Of a DNA stretch of 13,731 bases, positions 6,358 through 12,639 are shown piece by piece. Within the stretch, counting starts at the first letter, position 1. Each line of letters opens with the position of its first letter. This DNA is from Candidatus Pacearchaeota archaeon (GTDB taxonomy: Archaea; Nanobdellota; Nanobdellia; Pacearchaeales; GW2011-AR1): positions 1 to 13,731 of the forward strand of contig JAGLWP010000012.1 in assembly GCA_023133375.1 (NCBI GenBank), read 5' to 3'. A program made the position numbers and the translations under genes. The notes under the pieces are model-generated. The model saw nothing but the letters and a program-made list of their open reading frames with translations. It ran no database searches and was not told the origin of the DNA.

Positions 6358-6542
6358 TTCATCATTTCCTCAAATTTATATTCAACTTTTGTTGCGAATT
6401 TCCCACCCTTCTTTAATTCTTCTAACATTTTTACCCAACTTAAAGGTTTGTTATCAACAATTAATATTATTCTATTTTTCTCTGCTTCTGGAAGTCTCTC
6501 ATCAATAAACTTTTCAAGCATCTTTAGCTTTCTTTCTTCCAT
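6354..6542 (-). CDS. small helical protein, first gene of the peptidase operon
   Basis: The 62-residue protein has a basic/acidic N-terminal helix, a strand (KNRIILIVDNK) and a helical tail (WVKMLEELKKGGKFATKV). It contains no known catalytic motif. The stop overlaps the next start (ATGA). A TTTTTAAAA box 27 bp upstream of its ATG supports this start and a leaderless mRNA for the three-gene operon. Its strand-helix core resembles that of the following 81-residue protein. Confidence 0.6.
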   Translation of the reverse strand: MEERKLKMLEKFIDERLPEAEKNRIILIVDNKPLSWVKMLEELKKGGKFATKVEYKFEEMMK

Positions 6543-6564
6543 GTCTATAAAAGATGATGTCCCC

Positions 6565-6573
6565 TTTTTAAAA
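6565..6573 (-). promoter_or_regulatory. TATA box of the peptidase operon
   Basis: An AT-only TTTTTAAAA is centred about 27 bp upstream of the ATG at 6542. A second AT-rich stretch at 6587-6601 would give a 25-nt leader instead. Confidence 0.4.
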
Positions 6574-6653
6574 CTAATGAAATGTTATTTAAATATTTAT
6601 GTAGTATTTTTGCAATTTACAAACCTTAACAGGTTTTCAACCTCTCGGTTTGA

Positions 6654-6884
6654 TTAATCTTTCTTCTTAGGTTCTAAAAAACCACATATTGTAAAAATCC
6701 AACCCAAAACCAGAGAGATTATTGCAGAGACAGAAAAGGCATATCTTCTAATAACACAACCAACATATAAATCTCCATCATCTAAAAAGGTAGAGCACAT
6801 ACCCCAACTACTTGCTTCAAAAAACATAAACATACTCAAGAGTATTAATCCAACTCCAAAAACAAACCATTGATTTCTATTCAT
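6654..6884 (-). CDS. two-helix small membrane protein
   Basis: The 76-residue protein has two membrane segments, at about residues 6-24 and 48-69, a short loop with two Cys (C30 and C43) that probably faces outwards, and a C-terminal EPKKKD tail. Small proteins of this layout (M-N-x-x-Q-W-F-V-x-G-x-G-L-I-L-L-S start, helix, loop, helix, E-P-K-K-K) are familiar in DPANN genomes, but no function is known to me. A TATA-like stretch at 6900-6911 lies about 22 bp upstream of its ATG, so it is probably transcribed on its own. Confidence 0.65.
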   Translation of the reverse strand: MNRNQWFVFGVGLILLSMFMFFEASSWGMCSTFLDDGDLYVGCVIRRYAFSVSAIISLVLGWIFTICGFLEPKKKD

Positions 6885-6934
6885 AATTTAATCAGAATTT
6901 TTATATTTAAAAATTTTTATGTGGTTAGAGTTGA

Positions 6935-7762
6935 TTAATTTAAGTTATTAGAAGGTTGTTCTTGAAACCATTTCTTAATAATTTCTTCATATTTTTTTAA
7001 TAACTTTCTAGGATAAATTATCTGTTCTGATTTAAGAGAACTACTTCTAAAGATCAAAGAATTATCATCCTCTCTTTTTAATTCCTTATAATATTCCCTT
7101 TCTTTAGATTTCACTCCTAATAATGTTTTCATAAGTTTAAACCTTTCTTCCTTTGTTTTTCCATCAAGGTTATCAAGTATCCAATCAAACGCTTCATCCT
7201 TTGTTTTTCCCATAAGTTTAAGTTTATCAAATATCGTATCTACTTTAGGTTTCAATATTTTTATGTATGGTTCTTTTAACATTATAATAAATAAATTTAT
7301 ATTACGTCCCAAATATTTATTTTTTTCTTCATCAGTTAATTGTCCGTCTCTACGAAATTTTACTTCAAATTGTTCTATACATCCTGAAGGAGAGACTATT
7401 GTAAAATCAGGACTTGATGCAAGATTACTGCCGGTAATTGTTTTTTCAAATCTGGTTTTCCCAACTTCCTGTTTTAATTTATTTTTCATCATGTTTTCCC
7501 ATTCCTCCGTGTCCACTTCTGCAGGTTTCACTGATTCTATGAATTTACCTCCAAAATCTAGCAAATCTTGATAATCTACTTCCCTGCTAAATTTATGGAT
7601 AATTTTTTTCTTGGTATTTGCAAGTACAAATAAATGGGGATAAAGAAACTCCTGCCCAGTTCTATAGACCTGACAACCTAGTTCAAGGTGCAATAATTCA
7701 AACAATTGTTCTGCTAAAGAACCCTTCAATTTATTTTGGATGTATTCTTCTTCATATGTCAT
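6935..7762 (-). CDS. PD-(D/E)XK nuclease-like protein
   Basis: The 275-residue protein shows the ordered signature of the PD-(D/E)XK nuclease fold: a helix with Glu18 (GSLAEQLFELL, 14-24), then SSPDF at 116-120 with Asp119, then EQFEVKFR at 130-137 giving E133-x-K135. The distances fit an endonuclease or Holliday-junction-resolvase-like core of about 160 residues. The C-terminal 110 residues are helical and highly charged and contain two similar segments, KTKDEAFDWILDNLDG and KTKEERFKLMKTLLG (186-201 and 202-216), which may form a repeated helical hairpin. The target is unknown; restriction, defence or repair are all possible. It is monocistronic with a TATA box 26 bp upstream. It sits next to two protease genes in an accessory-looking stretch. 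Confidence 0.6.
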   Translation of the reverse strand: MTYEEEYIQNKLKGSLAEQLFELLHLELGCQVYRTGQEFLYPHLFVLANTKKKIIHKFSREVDYQDLLDFGGKFIESVKPAEVDTEEWENMMKNKLKQEVGKTRFEKTITGSNLASSPDFTIVSPSGCIEQFEVKFRRDGQLTDEEKNKYLGRNINLFIIMLKEPYIKILKPKVDTIFDKLKLMGKTKDEAFDWILDNLDGKTKEERFKLMKTLLGVKSKEREYYKELKREDDNSLIFRSSSLKSEQIIYPRKLLKKYEEIIKKWFQEQPSNNLN

Positions 7763-7783
7763 GATAAGATTTAGCCTAAATTA

Positions 7784-7793
7784 TTTATAAAAA
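7784..7793 (-). promoter_or_regulatory. TATA box of the nuclease gene
   Basis: TTTTTATAAA on the minus strand is centred about 26 bp upstream of the ATG at 7762, consistent with a leaderless transcript. Confidence 0.5.
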
Positions 7794-7840
7794 CCTTTTG
7801 GTTTAATTACTAAGGCCAATTAAGTTAACAGTGTACCCAA

Positions 7841-7858
7841 ATCAAAACTCTTAAAAAC
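7841..7858 (+). promoter_or_regulatory. BRE/TATA promoter of the RNase P RNA gene
   Basis: AAAACT followed by CTTAAAAAC (7850-7858) has the form of an archaeal BRE plus TATA box. It is centred about 25 bp upstream of the expected 5' end of the RNA near 7878. Confidence 0.5.
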
Positions 7859-7877
7859 CCTTTTCTCCCTCTATTCT

Positions 7878-8196
7878 CGTAAGTCGGGTAGTTAACTTCG
7901 GGTTCGGTCTTTAAGTAGACAGATGATGAATATAATCGTCGAATTCTGAGGAAGGTCCGCCCACCATATTAGGTTGTCGTTGAAAAACGATTGCTGTGAG
8001 GCAAAGCTCTGGTAAAGAAACGCCACAGCCATTTCAGAGTTATGAAACTTGCGTGGAACTTTGAAGAAATGGATTTGATGAAACGAGCATCTCAACCGGT
8101 GCAAGGCTTGAAGCCGCTTAGTGGAATGTTAACACGAACTGTTTGTTTTTGTAAAAAACAAAGTTCGACAGAAGGTGGCCTATTCCTGACTTACAC
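7878..8196 (+). ncRNA. rnpB: RNase P RNA, archaeal type
   Basis: This is the catalytic RNA that trims the 5' leader from pre-tRNAs. The universally conserved regions are visible: GAGGAAGGTCCGCCCACC (7947-7964, CR-I), AAGAAACGCCACAG in the specificity domain (about 8015-8028), and ACAGAAGGTGGCC (8168-8180, CR-V). CR-I and CR-V pair as helix P4, including the bulged U. The ends close as helix P1: GTAAGTCGGG (7879-7888) with CCTGACTTAC (8185-8194), with one G-U pair. About 320 nt is a normal archaeal length. The last 25 nt are duplicated 63 bp downstream. Open frames in this stretch are spurious. Confidence 0.93.
8172..8196 (+). repeat. direct repeat A1 (3' end of RNase P RNA)
   Basis: These 25 bases contain the 3' strands of P4 and P1. 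They recur identically at 8260-8284. Confidence 0.9.
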
Positions 8197-8259
8197 CCCC
8201 ATTCTTTACCCAAACCTCTTTGAGGATGAGACTCTCCATTTGAATTTGGAAATCTCATA

Positions 8260-8284
8260 AAGGTGGCCTATTCCTGACTTACAC
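8260..8284 (+). repeat. direct repeat A2 (extra copy of the RNase P RNA 3' end)
   Basis: An exact 25-bp copy of 8172-8196 sits 88 bp downstream, one base before the stop codon of the convergent Cys-rich gene. The 63 bp between the copies have no recognisable content. Such a copy is the usual trace of site-specific integration at an RNA gene end, or of a local tandem duplication. Confidence 0.9.
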
Positions 8285-8285
8285 T

Positions 8286-8675
8286 TTATTTTCTGTCAAA
8301 AAATTTCCATAAATCATTTATTGTTTTACATTTCCTAATTTCACCTAATTCTTCTATAGGAAGTTTCTCTAAATAATCTCTAACAAATTCTTCTGTGTGA
8401 GGTAATTTACAATCACTACAATCCCAGATTTTTCCTCTTGAAAGATTTTCGTGGTAGAACCATTTTCCATATCGGCTATTTATATTACATCCTCCTTCAT
8501 CAATGCTTTTGTCATACCAAGGGCAAACGCAGAATAAACAAATTAATTGATAATCATCCATGTCCTTATGACATCTGTTTCCATTATAACAAGGGCAAGC
8601 ATCTGGGTCTTTTTTCTTTCTGTTTATTAATCTGTTTTCTTCAATTATTGTGTTGATTAATTTATTTTTATTCAT
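8286..8675 (-). CDS. cysteine-rich small domain protein (PF04071-like)
   Basis: The 129-residue protein contains the cysteine-rich small domain: CPCY (C27, C29), C35-H36, then CLFCVCPWY (C46, C49, C51), C63, then WDCSDCKLPH (C86, C89, H93). These match the family pattern CLFCxCPLY ... DCSxCxxPH known from archaea and some bacteria, often near cobamide genes. It presumably binds metal; the biochemical role of the family is not established to my knowledge. The N-terminal 25 residues are a basic extension. A TATA box 26 bp upstream supports the start. It is flanked on both sides by inward-facing RNA genes with duplicated 3' ends. Confidence 0.8.
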   Translation of the reverse strand: MNKNKLINTIIEENRLINRKKKDPDACPCYNGNRCHKDMDDYQLICLFCVCPWYDKSIDEGGCNINSRYGKWFYHENLSRGKIWDCSDCKLPHTEEFVRDYLEKLPIEELGEIRKCKTINDLWKFFDRK

Positions 8676-8696
8676 GATTGGACCAAAAAATGTGGG

Positions 8697-8705
8697 ATTA
8701 AAAAG
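8697..8705 (-). promoter_or_regulatory. TATA box of the Cys-rich gene
   Basis: CTTTTTAAT on the minus strand is centred 26 bp upstream of the ATG at 8675. Confidence 0.45.
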
Positions 8706-8717
8706 TTAATGTAGTAG

Positions 8718-8733
8718 AAATGGGACCTCGGGG
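8718..8733 (-). repeat. direct repeat B2 (extra copy of the tRNA-Phe 3' end)
   Basis: AAATGGGACCTCGGGG is identical to 8847-8862, which is the 3' end of the tRNA plus three flanking bases. This copy cannot form a tRNA. It lies 129 bp downstream of the gene on the tRNA strand. The 113 bp between the copies have no gene. Confidence 0.85.
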
Positions 8734-8827
8734 GACTCGCAAGCTCACTCGTTTTCTTGAGAATTATATTCGTGAACATTGCTCGGTCAAACCTAAGAAA
8801 TCACTTTTGAATTTAGTCCAACACCAA

Positions 8828-8845
8828 TGCAATCTGAAGATTGCA
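8828..8845. repeat. perfect inverted repeat just behind tRNA-Phe
   Basis: TGCAATCT and AGATTGCA form a perfect 8-bp stem around GA, starting 4 bases after the tRNA 3' end on the minus strand. It may act as a 3'-flanking hairpin or termination aid; no T-tract follows directly. Confidence 0.5.
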
Positions 8846-8849
8846 TAAA

Positions 8850-8921
8850 TGGGACCTCGGGGAGTCGAACCCCGGACACCATGATCTTCAGTCATGTGCT
8901 CTCCCGCTGAGCTAAGGTCCC
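8850..8921 (-). tRNA. tRNA-Phe (anticodon GAA)
   Basis: The minus strand folds as a complete cloverleaf. The acceptor GGGACCT pairs with AGGTCCC; the D arm is GCTC-AGCGGGA-GAGC; the anticodon arm is CATGA-CTGAAGA-TCATG with GAA at the centre of the loop; the T arm is CGGGG-TTCGACT-CCCCG; and the discriminator is A. There is no intron, no variable-arm extension and no encoded CCA. The 3' end is duplicated downstream. Confidence 0.95.
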
Positions 8922-9134
8922 ATTATTAGCAGAATTCAGCCATGTGCTTCCAAGAAAAAGAATATCATTTGTTTTTTAAATTTATTGAATATAGTTGGCT
9001 AACTCAAAACTAGAACAAGTTCAAGGTTTTTCGTTTATTAGAATTATTAATGAAGAAATCTGACGAAGCCGATTTCTGAGTTTGCATCAATACCCGAGCG
9101 AGTGAAACGAGCGAGGCAAGATTCATAAGAAAAC

Positions 9135-9143
9135 TTTTATAAA
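9135..9143 (+). promoter_or_regulatory. TATA box of the DUF4190-like/pilin-like gene pair
   Basis: TTTTATAAA is centred 26 bp upstream of ATG 9165, marking that ATG, and not the upstream TTG at 9150, as the start of a leaderless mRNA. Confidence 0.6.
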
Positions 9144-9164
9144 CAGAGTTTGATTAATCTAAAC

Positions 9165-9428
9165 ATGGCTGAAAAAGAAGGTGTTGGTAATGGGCTTGGA
9201 ACTTCTGGATTTACCCTCGGAGTATTGAGTATTATTTTTGCAGGATGGATGGGAATCATAATTGCAGTAGTCGGAGGAATCTTTTGCTTTGTTCAACAAA
9301 AAAATAAAAAAATGAGAATTTCCAAAGTCGGATTAATTCTTAATGTTGTTGGATTTATCGTAAGTGTCTTATTTGTAGTTTTATATTCAACTGTAATTGC
9401 TCCACTAATTGGAGAAGTTGCTGCTTAA
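9165..9428 (+). CDS. DUF4190-like small membrane protein
   Basis: The 87-residue protein has two long hydrophobic segments (residues about 13-41 and 56-78) joined by the basic loop QQKNKKMRISK. The pattern G-x-L-S-I-I-x(n)-G-I-I-I-A-V-V-G-G-I, then a basic loop, then V-G-L-I-L-N-V-V-G-F-I resembles the DUF4190 type of two-helix domain. The function is unknown. The stop is one base before the start of the pilin-like gene, so the two are co-transcribed and the protein may be linked to the cell envelope or to secretion. Confidence 0.7.
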   Translation: MAEKEGVGNGLGTSGFTLGVLSIIFAGWMGIIIAVVGGIFCFVQQKNKKMRISKVGLILNVVGFIVSVLFVVLYSTVIAPLIGEVAA

Positions 9429-9429
9429 G

Positions 9430-9975
9430 ATGAAAAACAGAGGTGCTATGGAAATGTCTGTAGGAACTATTGTTACTATTGTTCTTCTAATGGCTGTTTT
9501 AGTTTTAGGAATTTTTTTAGTTCAGAGAATTTTCAAAAGTGCAACTGGTGCTGTTGATGCTGTAGATAGTGAAGTTCAATCAGAAATAATCAAACTCTTT
9601 GCTGAAGAGGGAAAGCCTTTAGCAATTTATCCTACTTCAAGACAGATAACTTTAAAGAAAGATGATGACCCAAAAGGTTTTGCATTTTCTGTTAAGAACC
9701 AAGAAGTAGAAAGTCAAGCTTTTACCTACACTATTAAAGCAGACCCTGCATTTGATTTTAGTAAATGTGGTAGTAATTTTAAAGAAGCGCAGGCAAATAA
9801 TTGGCTTGTTATTGACTCTGGAAGTTTTAACCTTGGACCTTCAGCTACATTGGAGTTGCCTGAATTAATTTTATTCAGCATTCCTACAACAGCTCCAGAA
9901 TGCACTATTCCTTATATAATTGATATAGAACCTGGAGAAAATTATGACGGGAAAATTTATGTAACAATTAAATAA
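9430..9975 (+). CDS. pilin/archaellin-like secreted protein with class III signal
   Basis: The 181-residue protein begins MKNRGAMEMSVGTIVTIVLL, a short basic lead followed by a single 25-residue hydrophobic helix. This is the type IV prepilin-like layout common in DPANN archaea (K/R-G, then M-E-x-S-I/V). Cleavage after the RGA/MEM region by a class III signal peptidase is plausible. The rest is hydrophilic, rich in beta-type sequence, with two Cys (about C114 and C154) that could bridge outside the cell. ATG 9430, one base after the upstream stop, is preferred over TTG 9409 because it places the signal at the N terminus. It may be a surface filament subunit or an anchored envelope protein. 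Confidence 0.7.
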   Translation: MKNRGAMEMSVGTIVTIVLLMAVLVLGIFLVQRIFKSATGAVDAVDSEVQSEIIKLFAEEGKPLAIYPTSRQITLKKDDDPKGFAFSVKNQEVESQAFTYTIKADPAFDFSKCGSNFKEAQANNWLVIDSGSFNLGPSATLELPELILFSIPTTAPECTIPYIIDIEPGENYDGKIYVTIK

Positions 9976-10009
9976 AACAATTTAAAAAATCCTTTTTCTT
10001 ATGAAAATT

Positions 10010-11398
10010 ATGCCTATAAAGTTATATAATACTTTGACGAGAAAGAAAGAGGTTTTTAAGCCAATCAAAAAAGGGCATGTTGGAATTTATTCGTGCGGAC
10101 CGACTGTTTATTGGTATCAGCATATAGGAAACTTGAGGACTTATGTTTCTAATGATATTGTGAAAAGGGTTTTTTTGTATAATGGATATAAAGTTAAGCA
10201 TGTCATAAATGTGACTGATGTGGGGCACTTGACTTCTGATGCAGATACTGGAGAAGATAAGATGGAGCGGGCTGCAAAAAAAGAAGGGAAAAAAGCTTCT
10301 GAGATTGCGGATTATTATTTTAAGGTTTTCAAAGAGGATTTGGAAAAATTAAATATTATCGAACCAGATAAATGGCCAAAAGCTAGTGAACATATCAATG
10401 AACAAATTGGTTTGATAAAAGATTTAGAAAAAAAAGGTTATACTTACAAGACAAGCGACGGGATTTATTTTGATACTTCAAAGTTGGATGATTATGGTAA
10501 ACTTGCAAAGTTAAATGTTAAAGAACTGCGGGCTGGGAAACGGGTGAAATTTGGTGAGAAAAAAAATAAAACAGATTTTGCGTTGTGGAAATTTTCAGAC
10601 GAACCTGGTTTGAGACAACAGGAATGGAAATCTCCTTGGGGTTTGGGATTTCCTGGATGGCATGTTGAATGTTCTGCGATGTCTTCAAAATATCTTGGAA
10701 AACAATTTGACGTTCATACTGGGGGGCAAGAACATATTCCGGTTCATCATACAAATGAAATTGCGCAGAGTGAATCTGCATTTGGGAAAAAACCTTGGGT
10801 TAATTATTGGATTCATTTTGCATGGCTGTTGTTTAAAGGAGAAAAAGTAAGCAAAAGCAAGGGAGGACTTTATACACTTTCTCAATTAGAAGAAAAAAAT
10901 TATGCTGCCTTGTCTTTTAGATATCTTTGTTTAACAACTCATTATGGAAAACCGTTGAATTTTTCAATTGAAATTTTGAGTTCTGCTATGAAGTCTTATT
11001 TAAGATTGAAAAATATCATTTCTGAAATAAAAAAAAGTAAAGATAAGAAAAATAAAAAAAATATTGAGACTGCAAAAAAGCAATTTTTAGATATTATCAA
11101 TAATGATTTTAATACTTCAAATGGATTGTCGTTTTTGTGGGAGATTCTTAGAGATAATAAACTAAATGATGCAGAGAAATATGAATTGTCTTTGGATTTT
11201 GACAAGGTTTTTGGGTTGGATTTAGATAAGGAGGAAAAGATTGAAATTTCAAGGGACGTGAAGAAACTTGTTGCAGAAAGGGAAAAAGCAAGAAAGCAGA
11301 AAGATTGGAAAACAGCAGATGAATTAAGGAAAAAGATTAATAAGGCAGGGTATATTATTGATGATACTGAAAAAGGGGTTAAGGTGAAAAAGAAATGA
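10010..11398 (+). CDS. cysS: cysteinyl-tRNA synthetase
   Basis: This class I synthetase of about 460 residues charges tRNA-Cys. It contains the zinc/HIGH region YSCGPTVYWYQHIGN, the GWHVECSAMS segment with zinc ligand Cys, HTGGQEHIPVHHTNE in the active site, and the KMSKS equivalent KVSKSKGG. The C-terminal REKARKQKDWKTADELRKKI element with the final D-T-x-x-G-V is present, so the gene is intact. The GGxxHIPVHHTNE variant is typical of the DPANN/CPR-like branch as I recall it. ATG 10010 gives M-P-I-K-L-Y-N and lies 25 bp after a TTTAAAAAA box (9981-9989); ATG 10001, three codons upstream, is also possible. The stop overlaps the next start (ATGA), forming a three-gene operon. Confidence 0.95.
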   Translation: MPIKLYNTLTRKKEVFKPIKKGHVGIYSCGPTVYWYQHIGNLRTYVSNDIVKRVFLYNGYKVKHVINVTDVGHLTSDADTGEDKMERAAKKEGKKASEIADYYFKVFKEDLEKLNIIEPDKWPKASEHINEQIGLIKDLEKKGYTYKTSDGIYFDTSKLDDYGKLAKLNVKELRAGKRVKFGEKKNKTDFALWKFSDEPGLRQQEWKSPWGLGFPGWHVECSAMSSKYLGKQFDVHTGGQEHIPVHHTNEIAQSESAFGKKPWVNYWIHFAWLLFKGEKVSKSKGGLYTLSQLEEKNYAALSFRYLCLTTHYGKPLNFSIEILSSAMKSYLRLKNIISEIKKSKDKKNKKNIETAKKQFLDIINNDFNTSNGLSFLWEILRDNKLNDAEKYELSLDFDKVFGLDLDKEEKIEISRDVKKLVAEREKARKQKDWKTADELRKKINKAGYIIDDTEKGVKVKKK

Positions 11399-11886
11399 AA
11401 GTAAAAGAGTTGTTAAGAGATTTTATCGCGATAATATTATTTGTTGCATTATCCATAATTTTTTATAATTTTATTGAAGATAATTCACGTGCTTTCGGAA
11501 TCGCTTTTTTATTCTTTCTTGTTAATTATCTCATTATCTTCCTACATGAAAGAAAATACAAGAAAAATTTCCCATATAAACCGTACAAAAGTAAGAATAA
11601 AATAGGCAAGAGGATTTTACTTGGACTCTGGGCTGGAGTTCATTACCTATTTTATATTGGAAATTATAATCACAGAAAATATAACACTCAAACATGGTAT
11701 CCTGAAAAAATAGAGTGTGTCTTTGGGAATATCTCACAAATGATGCTTCTCCTTATTTACTTGTTCATCTCTGCAATTCTTTTTAAAATTGTAGAGTATT
11801 ATTCACTTTTCTTTATGGCTATCCCAGTCATAACCAACATTATAAGTATTATAAAGATATTAAATAAAAAGAGGAGGAAAAGATGA
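11395..11886 (+). CDS. four-helix membrane protein of unknown function
   Basis: The 163-residue protein has about four membrane segments (residues about 8-26, 32-50, 117-135 and 138-155) and a basic central loop (ERKYKKNFPYKPYKSKNK) followed by a semi-hydrophobic stretch LGLWAGVHYLFYIGNY. It ends with a very basic tail (KKRRKR). It overlaps cysS and the following gene by ATGA at each junction, so it is translated from the same mRNA. No recognised family. Confidence 0.65.
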   Translation: MKVKELLRDFIAIILFVALSIIFYNFIEDNSRAFGIAFLFFLVNYLIIFLHERKYKKNFPYKPYKSKNKIGKRILLGLWAGVHYLFYIGNYNHRKYNTQTWYPEKIECVFGNISQMMLLLIYLFISAILFKIVEYYSLFFMAIPVITNIISIIKILNKKRRKR

Positions 11887-12002
11887 CAGAAGAAAATAAA
11901 AACTGTCCGTGTCCTGAAACTTCTTGTCCTCGACATGGCAAATGTAAACAATGTCAAGCATATCATCATAAAAGAGGGGAGAAGACGAGTTGCGGGAAAT
12001 GA
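11883..12002 (+). CDS. 39-residue Cys-rich mini-protein
   Basis: The frame encodes 39 residues with six Cys (8, 10, 15, 21, 24 and 37), read as CPCPETSCPRHGKCKQCQAY, then basic and ending SCGK. The CPC...CPRHGxCxxC pattern recurs in short archaeal and bacterial proteins and looks like a metal-binding or zinc-knuckle unit. It starts by an ATGA overlap with the membrane-protein gene and has a clear ribosome-binding site (AGGAGG at 11872-11877) 5 bases before the ATG, unlike the leaderless genes here. It is the last gene of the cysS operon and converges on the phosphatase gene with 5 bp between the stops. Confidence 0.7.
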   Translation: MTEENKNCPCPETSCPRHGKCKQCQAYHHKRGEKTSCGK

Positions 12003-12007
12003 TTAAA

Positions 12008-12622
12008 TTATAAATCTTCTCTGAATAAAATTTCTTTGCCTGTTTCTTTGGTAATGGTATTAACCCAAGTAAATTCTTTTTTATTTGTATCAAATACATA
12101 AACTATGTCATTCGGTGTATGAATTTTATCTAAATTAACCTTTTTATCTTTATTTAAAAGATATATCAAGGTCCTATTAACTCCTCCATGACCAACAATT
12201 AAGATCCTCTTAAAATTTTGTTTTATTAGTTTTTCTAAGAAAGAACCTAATCTTCTTAAAACATCATTATAACTTTCTCCTTCTGGAAATTTGAAGTCTA
12301 AATCTTCTCTTCTCTTTTTTAATGCTTCTAAAGCTTCTCCTTTTTCTTCTTTGCTATCTAATAATCCAAAATCAAACTCTCTTAGTCCCTCAGCTCTAAT
12401 TATTTCTAAATCTAACTCTTTTGCAAAAGGTTTTATTGTTTCTATTGCTCTGTCCAAGGGTGAAGAAAATATCTTTTCAATTTTATATTTTTTTAATATG
12501 CTTACTAAATCTTTTGCATGTTTAATTCCTTCTTCTATTAGCTGAGCATTATTTGAATTTCCACTTAATCTTTTTTCTTTGTTCTCATTTGTTTTACCAT
12601 GCCTTACAATTATTATTTTCAT
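12008..12622 (-). CDS. histidine phosphatase (phosphoglycerate mutase family)
   Basis: The 204-residue protein has the family signature IVRHGKTNEN with R7, phospho-accepting H8 and G9, SSPLDRAIET with R58, LREFDFG around E82, and LIVGHGGVNR with H145, giving the full two-His two-Arg pocket. Phosphoryl transfer passes through His8. The length and the LREFDFGLLDS region fit the PhoE/CobC-like phosphatase branch at least as well as a true cofactor-dependent mutase. The substrate (sugar phosphate, alpha-ribazole phosphate or a phosphoglycerate) cannot be read from sequence. The C terminus after residue 175 is short and basic. It is divergent from the RuBisCO gene. Confidence 0.85.
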   Translation of the reverse strand: MKIIIVRHGKTNENKEKRLSGNSNNAQLIEEGIKHAKDLVSILKKYKIEKIFSSPLDRAIETIKPFAKELDLEIIRAEGLREFDFGLLDSKEEKGEALEALKKRREDLDFKFPEGESYNDVLRRLGSFLEKLIKQNFKRILIVGHGGVNRTLIYLLNKDKKVNLDKIHTPNDIVYVFDTNKKEFTWVNTITKETGKEILFREDL

Positions 12623-12639
12623 ATTTTTCTATTTACAAG

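Noticed and set aside
6634..6646. AGGTT-TTC-AACCT inverted repeat before the peptidase operon
   Set aside because: A 5-bp stem with no T-run is too weak to call as a terminator or operator.
8042..8260. Open frames on both strands across 7892-8260
   Set aside because: They lie within the RNase P RNA, whose conserved regions and P1/P4 pairing account for the sequence; the translations have no protein-like pattern.
8172..8284. Use of the rnpB repeat pair as the boundary of the protease/nuclease island
   Set aside because: The island lies upstream of rnpB, while integration at the 3' end would place an element downstream, so the repeats cannot bound it.
9091..9117. Short GC-rich repeats GAGCGAG...GAGCGAG and the similar GAGTGAG-type stretch at 8738-8756
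   Set aside because: They are simple low-complexity motifs common between archaeal genes, with no regular spacing and only two loci, so neither CRISPR nor a defined element.
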